From contig JAAYZI010000166.1 in assembly GCA_012514925.1 (NCBI GenBank), positions 1 to 19,446 on the forward strand: DNA of 19,446 bases. The letters are read 5' to 3'. Of the stretch, positions 14,501 through 19,446 are shown piece by piece. Source of the DNA: Deltaproteobacteria bacterium. Lineage in GTDB: Bacteria > Bdellovibrionota_C > UBA2361 > JAAYZI01. The notes beneath the pieces were generated by a model. It did no database searches and was not told where the DNA came from. It saw nothing but the letters and a program-made list of their open reading frames with translations. The first letter of the stretch is position 1; the number at the start of each line of letters is the position of its first letter. The translations under genes were made by a program, and so were the position numbers.

Positions 14501-14692
14501 ATGTCGAAAAAACTGGATGATGTCAGGCCTGTCAATGAATCCGATACTTTTGAGATTATTGAGACCGCGATTGACGATCTCGACCTGCTTACCAGGGCTT
14601 TTGACCTGATCAGCGCTGTTTGTCAGGAGGAGGCTGAAGATGATCCTTCTTTGGATTTCGAACCAGCCGCTCCGCGTTTAGTGCTGCACTAA
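14501..14692 (+). CDS. Small acidic hypothetical protein
   Basis: A 63-residue, strongly acidic protein (many Asp and Glu, for example ETAIDDLDLL and EEAEDDPSLDFE) with no signal peptide or membrane helix. The ATG at 14501 is preceded by GAAGG at ten bases and by AGGA closer in, either of which could serve as ribosome-binding site. The central part could form one amphipathic helix. No family is recognised. It converges with the RNase gene on the other strand. Confidence 0.5.
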   Translation: MSKKLDDVRPVNESDTFEIIETAIDDLDLLTRAFDLISAVCQEEAEDDPSLDFEPAAPRLVLH

Positions 14693-14745
14693 TTGGATTA
14701 TCTAATTAGGTTAACTTGGTGGCGATCCCTCAGGAATCGTCTTCA

Positions 14746-16845
14746 TCACTGAGCAACTTCCAAGCGCAGATCATCAAAAGCCGCGTCAATCCGCGTTATC
14801 CGAAGATTTACGACATCGCCGGGTTTTGCTCCGCCGGGGAGCTTTACCAAGGTGGGTAAGAATACCTCATCCAGCTCGACCATAGGGGTTTTAAAATCGG
14901 TCCTAAGCACCGTGGCTTGAATCGTCCTTGATTGCGTCATTCTGCGCTCCAAGTACTTAAGCAACCAAAACCGTCGTGATTCTCTCACCAGCATACCGGC
15001 CGCGGCGCGGAACTCCTCTGTTTCTGAGATAAGCTTCTCATATTCGCTGCGGCTGTAACATGGCTGGCCGTGTCTTAGAAACCACAGAATCTGGCGCTGG
15101 TTGCAAAGATCGAGGTAGCGGCGGATTGGAGATGTCGCCTGGGTATAGGCCGCAATTCCCAGTGTTGAGTGCGGTATAGGATCAAATGACAGTGAGGAGG
15201 GTTTTAGTGTGGTGCGTATGGCATAATCACGCGCAGGTCCTTGAGGGATTTTTTCCAGGACGCTTTGATCTGGCGCTTCCGAAGGGGGCTGCCCTCTAAA
15301 AACAATTGGAATATTATGCTTGATAGCAAAATCAGCGATAAACTGATTGCAGAGCACCATCATCTCACCGATGAGGCTGTGTCCCGGAGCGTTCTCATCC
15401 ATTTCGACCAAACCTAGCTCGCCGTCTTCTTTCAGGACCACCATGACTTCGCGTTTGTTGACCTTAAATCCTCCAGCTGTCACGCGCAACGCTTCGCACC
15501 CCGACGCGATATTATAGAGGATGTTCAGGTCAGAGTCGCTGGTTTCTAAGAGCTTATCGACTTCTTCGTAGCTGTACCGTTTTTTAACGCTAATTACTGA
15601 AGGTGAGATCTGGCCATTGCTTACATTAAAATTGTAATCGACATCCCAGAGGCAGCTTAAACACAGCCGCGCTTGATTTTCGACTAAGCTGCAGGTCTGC
15701 TGCGAAAGAGATTCCGGCAACATGTTGATCGGGCCGTCTGCAAAGTAAAAAGAAGTCGTGCGCCGTCTGGCTTCGAGATCGACGGACGAGTCGGGGGGCA
15801 GAAGCGCTGCTACATCGCTGATATGCACGCCGAGGCGGTAGCCGGTGGGAGTCCGTTCGATTGAAATCGCGTCGTCCATATCTTTTGTGTTGTGGTCATC
15901 CACGGTAAAGGCCGGTAGCGCGGTAAGGTCGAGACGGATCTCTCTGTCGGGGCACTGCTCTAAGCTTGGAATTGAAATCTCGGCGGCCTGCTTCAAGACC
16001 GCTTCTGGAAACTCCGGGCGGATATTATTTCTAATGATGGCCGGATTAGTCAGATCTGAGAACTCGCCTAAGTGGCGCAGCAACTGATAGGCTTGCTCAG
16101 GGCGCTGTCCGTTGAGACCGAGTTTTAGCTTCTCTTGGCAGGCATCTAACAGCTCTTTAGCCTCTTTTTGGCGGGATGGGTCTAGGTTGGGAGAGTTGAC
16201 GGCGGTGTCCTTCAGGAGAGTTAGGTAAAAATTCAGGGTTGCAGGAAGCGGCGCTTGAGGGTTTTCAAGACGGTCCGCAAAATGGCGCAGGGCGCTTTCT
16301 TGGGCCTCTAAGCGTTTTCTCTTAGATTCTTCCGCGCGTTTTAGCTCGTCTACGACCAGCGGAGGACGGGGGATAAAAAACTCTTTCTTGCGTTTAAAGT
16401 AGATCGAGTCGCAGAGGAGGGCGAGGCGCAGCATAAGGTGATCGTGGATCTCATCCTTTCCAAAATAAAGGGCACAGAGCTCGGAGTTTTTGTACTCCCG
16501 ATCCTCTTCAAAGATCAGGGACCAAAGCTCTTCGAGGTCGAGCGAAAGGGCGTCCGTTTTGGCTTTTGCGGACAGGTCGCTAAGATATTTGGTTTTGTCC
16601 TGGCTGGTAGCGAGGTCGGCCGGCAGGCTGGATGGAAGTTGGTGCAACCTGTCCGCCGCCAGTTCAACTTCGGCACCACGTTCATTAAGGACTAGATACT
16701 TTGGCTTTTTGAAAGTAACGATGGCTCCAATCAGGCCAGCACCCTGGTTTTCGTACATCACCAGAGTGCCCGGAGAGAGGGTGCCCTCCTGTGGAGGTTT
16801 AGCTGATGTTTTGGGGAGGATGCTCATGCGGCTCAAGTTGAGCAT
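14746..16845 (-). CDS. RNase II/R-family 3'-5' exoribonuclease
   Basis: A 699-residue RNB-domain nuclease. The catalytic motif TVDDHNTKDMDDAI carries D316, D322, D324 and D325 with the exact spacing of E. coli RNase II (D201, D207, D209, D210). The conserved Arg segment ATSPIRRYLDL follows near the domain end. The C-terminus has an S1-like OB region (TIQATVLRTDF to LRITRIDAAFDDLRLEV). The first 75 residues contain a small beta-barrel-like segment (GTLVMYENQGAGLIG, LVLNERGAEVEL) in place of the usual cold-shock domains, which recalls the cyanobacterial/plastid RNase II branch more than E. coli Rnb or Rnr. The start is either ATG 16845 or ATG 16827; neither has a strong ribosome-binding site. 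It lies 66 bases downstream of the C11-like gene and may be co-transcribed. Confidence 0.93.
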   Translation of the reverse strand: MLNLSRMSILPKTSAKPPQEGTLSPGTLVMYENQGAGLIGAIVTFKKPKYLVLNERGAEVELAADRLHQLPSSLPADLATSQDKTKYLSDLSAKAKTDALSLDLEELWSLIFEEDREYKNSELCALYFGKDEIHDHLMLRLALLCDSIYFKRKKEFFIPRPPLVVDELKRAEESKRKRLEAQESALRHFADRLENPQAPLPATLNFYLTLLKDTAVNSPNLDPSRQKEAKELLDACQEKLKLGLNGQRPEQAYQLLRHLGEFSDLTNPAIIRNNIRPEFPEAVLKQAAEISIPSLEQCPDREIRLDLTALPAFTVDDHNTKDMDDAISIERTPTGYRLGVHISDVAALLPPDSSVDLEARRRTTSFYFADGPINMLPESLSQQTCSLVENQARLCLSCLWDVDYNFNVSNGQISPSVISVKKRYSYEEVDKLLETSDSDLNILYNIASGCEALRVTAGGFKVNKREVMVVLKEDGELGLVEMDENAPGHSLIGEMMVLCNQFIADFAIKHNIPIVFRGQPPSEAPDQSVLEKIPQGPARDYAIRTTLKPSSLSFDPIPHSTLGIAAYTQATSPIRRYLDLCNQRQILWFLRHGQPCYSRSEYEKLISETEEFRAAAGMLVRESRRFWLLKYLERRMTQSRTIQATVLRTDFKTPMVELDEVFLPTLVKLPGGAKPGDVVNLRITRIDAAFDDLRLEVAQ

Positions 16846-16911
16846 GGAAAGTTAGTGGCTGTCAATTTAGGGTGTGCTTAGGGTGTGCCAGAAGCCGGTG
16901 AAATATCCGCG

Positions 16912-18048
16912 TTAATCAATCGGCGGTTGGCTGGCAAGCGCAACCAGCTCTGCAAACTTGCTCTTCCCGTAAAAGGGGAGAGACTTGTATGGCCCGATTA
17001 AATCCGGAGTTTGTGGAACGAAAACTGAAAGCCCAGAGTAGCGCGCGTCCTTTGCTTTTCGAAAGGGACCGCCCGCTTTATGCGCGATTAATTTACTTCG
17101 GTACCACTGCTCAAAGCTGTTTTTGGCCTTTATCAGTTCAGGCTTGTCCTTTGGAGTAAGGCTATCCAGAAAGCTTTGAAGATCGTAATAGCTTTCATTT
17201 TCGGATGAAAAAACTTTAAATAAGGCGTGGACGGCGATTGGATTGGAGTTTTGCAGCAAACCGTCAACCACAGGCCCGATCTTTTCGGGTAGGGCTTTAA
17301 GGGCCGCGCTGTCGACTAAAGTATACACTCCGTAACCTTGGTCACTCTCCATGATGGCGCTGGCCACATCCCGGCCCGAAAGCTCTGGCCGCATCGCCAT
17401 TGTGCGCAAGAGTTCAGAGTAGTATGTGCCTGGTAAGCGCAGTGCCAGGGGCGATGCCAGGATGTATTCGGACGTTCCTGCAAAACTAAAAAGGTTCTCA
17501 ATCGCGGCTGTTCCAGATTGGTGGAGAAACAAGAGGCGCAGTTTAGATTTCAGCTTTTCGTTGGCTGCCGCCACGGCCGCTCCAACTTGCTCCATACTCA
17601 ACCATTTCCCGCTGGTTTTATCCAAACAGATCTGGCCGAGCTTCCCTGGAGGGCTGACTAACACCAGGACGTAGTTTTCAGCGTTTCCTATTTTGATGAT
17701 CCAATCTAAGAATCCTGTGAACTCAAGAATCTCCGCGCTTTCGTCGCTGCCAAGTTCCCGCGCCTCTCGGTAAACTTGGCTCTGCTTTAAACCAAGTGTC
17801 ACGCGCGCGAGTTTACTTGACTCCTGAGTGTCGACTTGCAGTAAGACCATTAGATCTTTGCTGATGATTCCGCCCTCCAGGGCGGACAGGATCTCATCGG
17901 CTGCCGGGCTAAGCGAGTTATCAAGGCACAGATAGTAAGCCAGCAGCCATTTGGGTGTTGCCGACCTGGGTTGCCCCCAACTTACAACTGGAGAGTGGAG
18001 CGCCAGCGCTAGAAGGAGAAAGCAGTTTCTGAAGAGCTTAGTGGTCAT
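16912..18048 (-). CDS. Exported clostripain-like (C11) pseudopeptidase
   Basis: A 378-residue protein with an N-terminal signal peptide (MTTKLFRNCFLLLALAL, cleavage near SWGQ). The order of segments follows the peptidase C11/clostripain fold: LLAYYLCLDNSL (35-46, cf. MVYMAADNNL), LMVLLQVDTQ (66-75), FLDWIIKIGNAENYVLVLV (113-131), RLLFLHQSGTAAIE (171-184), SEYILASP (193-200) and SGLSVFVP near the end. The catalytic His of the HG motif falls on P133 and the catalytic Cys of the DAC motif on S178, so it is probably proteolytically dead. Start 18048 has AAGGAG at a seven-base spacing, overlapping the end of the lipoprotein gene ten bases upstream. This tight spacing implies coupled translation with the lipoprotein. 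Confidence 0.75.
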   Translation of the reverse strand: MTTKLFRNCFLLLALALHSPVVSWGQPRSATPKWLLAYYLCLDNSLSPAADEILSALEGGIISKDLMVLLQVDTQESSKLARVTLGLKQSQVYREARELGSDESAEILEFTGFLDWIIKIGNAENYVLVLVSPPGKLGQICLDKTSGKWLSMEQVGAAVAAANEKLKSKLRLLFLHQSGTAAIENLFSFAGTSEYILASPLALRLPGTYYSELLRTMAMRPELSGRDVASAIMESDQGYGVYTLVDSAALKALPEKIGPVVDGLLQNSNPIAVHALFKVFSSENESYYDLQSFLDSLTPKDKPELIKAKNSFEQWYRSKLIAHKAGGPFRKAKDARYSGLSVFVPQTPDLIGPYKSLPFYGKSKFAELVALASQPPID

Positions 18049-18058
18049 GTCGTTCTCC

Positions 18059-18847
18059 TTACGGTTTTGCTGCAGCGCGCGGTAGTCCGTAAAATTGCGT
18101 CGAACCACAGGGCGGGTCCTGTGGGAAGCTGCGTACCAGGGCAATTAGCTCAAAAAGCGCCGCTCGTGCTCGATTTGAGGGGTCAATTAAACTGTCTAGC
18201 GAAGTCTTAACCATTAATTTTTGGTCAGGTAGCTCCGCTGAGAATGAAACTTGCCCGGGATCGAACATGTTGCGGCTTTGGCCGGGTTCCTCAAAAGGGT
18301 ATTTCAATTCATCACAGGCTTGCGCCAATTTCCACACCAGTGCGGGCAGATCAGTTAAAGCAGCCGCGCTAAGTTTGGTGAAAGTTTCGTCTTTAACCTG
18401 GTGTCGGCCGCGCTTAACCACTCCGCACTCAAAGAAGAGGTCGTCATCTATAATTTTATACTGCTCAAAATCTCTCCCGCTAAAAGACGCGCGGCTTAGA
18501 TACAACTCCAAAGTGTTGACTTTGAATTCAGGAGGTTTCTGCTGACTGCTGCACCCGCATAGTGACGCCAAAAGCACGATTGTAAGTTTAAGAAAAAATT
18601 TAAAGCTCCAGTTTACGCCCCCCCAGTTTATGTCTCTCCAGTTTGCGCTCCTGCAATTTGTGTTCTCACTGTTTGTGTTCCTCCAGTTTATGTCTCTCCA
18701 GTTTGTGTCCCCGCAATTTGTGCTCCCCCAGTTTATGTCTTTCCAGTTTATGTTCCCGCAATTTATGTTCGCCCTATTTGTGCTCCCCCAGTTTATGTTC
18801 CCCCAATTTGTGTTCGCCCAGTTTATGTTCGCCCAGTTTATGTTCAC
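18059..18847 (-). CDS. Lipoprotein preceded by an N-x-N-W pentapeptide array
   Basis: Two parts in one frame. The C-terminal 180 residues look like an ordinary lipoprotein: basic/hydrophobic FKFFLKLTIVLLAS, lipobox LCGC, then QQKPPEF and a soluble domain of unknown family. Before the signal peptide lie about 80 residues of sixteen pentapeptides, consensus (N/D)-(I/T)-N-(W/C)-x. No ATG, GTG or TTG occurs in frame between the array and the signal peptide, so translation must enter upstream. GTG 18847 has GAAGG at seven bases and is preferred; ATG 18874 has none. The array superficially resembles pentapeptide-repeat proteins but lacks the A(D/N)Lxx leucine. A hydrophilic array ahead of a signal peptide is odd. 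The gene abuts the C11-like gene (10 bases). Confidence 0.65.
   Translation of the reverse strand: MNINWANINWANTNWGNINWGSTNRANINCGNINWKDINWGSTNCGDTNWRDINWRNTNSENTNCRSANWRDINWGGVNWSFKFFLKLTIVLLASLCGCSSQQKPPEFKVNTLELYLSRASFSGRDFEQYKIIDDDLFFECGVVKRGRHQVKDETFTKLSAAALTDLPALVWKLAQACDELKYPFEEPGQSRNMFDPGQVSFSAELPDQKLMVKTSLDSLIDPSNRARAALFELIALVRSFPQDPPCGSTQFYGLPRAAAKP
18606..18845. repeat. 15-bp minisatellite, 16 units
   Basis: Sixteen head-to-tail 15-base units (plus-strand consensus CCCCAGTTTATGTTC, variants ending GTGCTC or with GCAATTTG) fill exactly 240 bases. The units differ at several sites and some variants recur, which suggests older, repeated duplication. No stop codon occurs in several frames because the unit is a multiple of three. 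Copy-number change would not shift the lipoprotein frame. Confidence 0.93.
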
Positions 18848-19165
18848 AGTCGAGCCTTCAGTAATATTGCACATTACAATAACGTACCAGCATTAATATT
18901 CGAAATGAGTTATCAGCAGCCGCTAAATACCCAACTACACTTAACACGTTGCGGCTGATACGTCTATCAACACAGACCCCCCCCAAAAAAATCCTTACGA
19001 CGCGTCCTTAGATATTTCACCAGCTTTCTGCTACGCCCCGCCAACACGCAGCCCAACCGACATGCAGCGCCAAGATCCCGCCATCACGCGACGTCGAGGA
19101 TTCCCGCCATCACACGGTGTCGAAGACCTCGTCACCACGCGGCCCAACCGACACCCCGCCGACAC

Positions 19166-19350
19166 GCGACGCCAAGACCCCGCCGTCACACCCCGACCAA
19201 TCCGCTGCGCATTTACTTTCTCCGGAGAAAGTAAAAATAAAATAGCTCCACGTTTTTTCCCTCACCCTCGACTGCCCTCCCGGCCACGAAGCCCTGCCGA
19301 CACACCCCCGACCAATCCGCTGCGCATTCACTTTCTCCGGAGAAAGTAAA
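19166..19350 (+). repeat. Tandem duplication carrying two palindromes
   Basis: The block CACACCCCGACCAATCCGC followed by TGCGCATTTACTTTC and the palindrome occurs at 19187-19235 and again, nearly identical, at 19301-19350. The offset is about 115 bases. The preceding GCC-rich stretch is also similar in both. Confidence 0.85.
19212..19235. repeat. Bipartite repeat palindrome, copy 4
   Basis: A perfect 24-base palindrome with core ACTTTCTCCGGAGAAAGT at 19215-19232. Only the left part of the bipartite repeat is clear here; the downstream segment diverges. Confidence 0.85.
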
Positions 19351-19375
19351 GATAACCCCGCGATATCATTAGGCC
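19327..19375 (+). repeat. Bipartite repeat, copy 5 (right end lost)
   Basis: Core ACTTTCTCCGGAGAAAGT at 19330-19347, followed by GATAACCCCGCG and AGGCCCAAAAACGAAAG. These align in order with the CTAACTCCGCG and AGGCTTAAAACAAAAA segments of the copy at 1976. The second inverted repeat is not seen. Confidence 0.75.
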
Positions 19376-19446
19376 CAAAAACGAAAGTTGCAACACTACT
19401 CCAGCCGGGGAGCCCTGCCACCCTGACTCAAAACCCTATAAGCCCC

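Larger units (their letters stand above)
18897..19446. other. Gene-free repeat region
   Basis: No gene is supported here. It holds an imperfect inverted repeat (18911-18923 TATCAGCAGCCGC against 18951-18960 GCGGCTGATA), GC-rich degenerate direct repeats (about 19044-19195, recurring CACGCGGCCCAACCGACA and CGCCAAGACCCCGCC-like words) and a duplicated segment carrying two copies of the ACTTTCTCCGGAGAAAGT palindrome. Frames open across it owe their length to base composition. The promoter of the minus-strand lipoprotein operon probably lies at its left edge, but none was clear. Confidence 0.6.

Noticed and set aside
16912..18144. Upstream in-frame start for the C11-like protein (18144)
   Set aside because: It would overlap the lipoprotein gene by 86 bases and place 32 residues before a good signal peptide. 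ATG 18048 has a strong AAGGAG at the right distance.
18606..18845. CRISPR array
   Set aside because: Units are 15 bases, contiguous and degenerate, with no unique spacers and no cas genes nearby.
18630..18896. Plus-strand open frames across the 15-bp tract, giving hydrophobic Q-F-x repeats or Cys-rich repeats
   Set aside because: They exist only because the 15-bp unit lacks stops in several frames. Neither has a ribosome-binding site nor a non-repeat domain, whereas the minus frame runs into a signal peptide and a soluble domain.
1979..19347. Palindromes as rho-independent terminators
   Set aside because: None is followed by a consistent T-tract, one lies upstream of the PbgA-like gene start, and the conserved flanking segments point to a repeat family.
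19062..19421. Open frames on both strands in the right-hand repeat zone
   Set aside because: They run through tandem repeats and palindromes and are rich in Pro, Arg and Thr from base composition. There are no starts with ribosome-binding sites.

Overview
The window reads as chromosomal DNA of a diderm (Gram-negative) bacterium. Three things point there: a PbgA/YejM-like inner-membrane sulfatase-family protein, a lipoprotein signal peptide, and periplasmic signal-peptide proteins beside an ECF-type sigma/anti-sigma pair. The housekeeping order rplU-rpmA-obgE, an orphan OmpR-type regulator and many degenerate intergenic repeats would fit a deltaproteobacterial-like lineage, but the phylum cannot be fixed from this sequence alone. 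I saw no phage, plasmid, transposase, tRNA, rRNA or CRISPR signal. Layout: 59-1948 (minus) is the PbgA-like membrane protein. 1949-2551 is a repeat- and structure-rich intergenic stretch. 2552-2956 (minus) is a small unknown protein behind a strong hairpin. 3475-5637 (plus) is a GH13 alpha-amylase-family enzyme with an unrecognised N-terminal third. 7638-5944 (minus) is the ribosome-assembly operon rplU-rpmA-obgE; its rplU is split into two frames joined by a T-TTA-AAA heptamer. 7956-8645 (plus) is a response regulator. 8897-9181 (plus) is a small zinc-finger anti-sigma-like protein followed by a strong terminator. 9355-14255 (plus) is a likely operon of polA, ECF-type sigma factor, membrane anti-sigma factor and a secreted protein. 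14501-14692 (plus) is a tiny acidic protein. 18847-14746 (minus) is a second likely operon: a lipoprotein with an N-terminal 15-bp-repeat tract, a clostripain-fold (C11-like) exported protein that has lost both catalytic residues, and an RNase II/R-family exoribonuclease. 18900-19446 is gene-free and made of repeats. Three observations stand out. First, ribosomal protein L21 needs a -1 frameshift at a canonical slippery heptamer to reach normal length. Second, an interspersed, bipartite, roughly 95-bp repeat family recurs between genes, built on the palindrome ACTTTCTCYRGAGAAAGT plus a second inverted repeat CCGTA-N10-TACGG. Third, the 16 x 15-bp tract encodes an N-x-N-W pentapeptide array placed ahead of a lipoprotein signal peptide, next to the C11 pseudoenzyme gene; this pair looks like an undescribed envelope module. 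The repeats, the frameshift and the lost residues are read directly from the sequence. Functional roles for them are inference.
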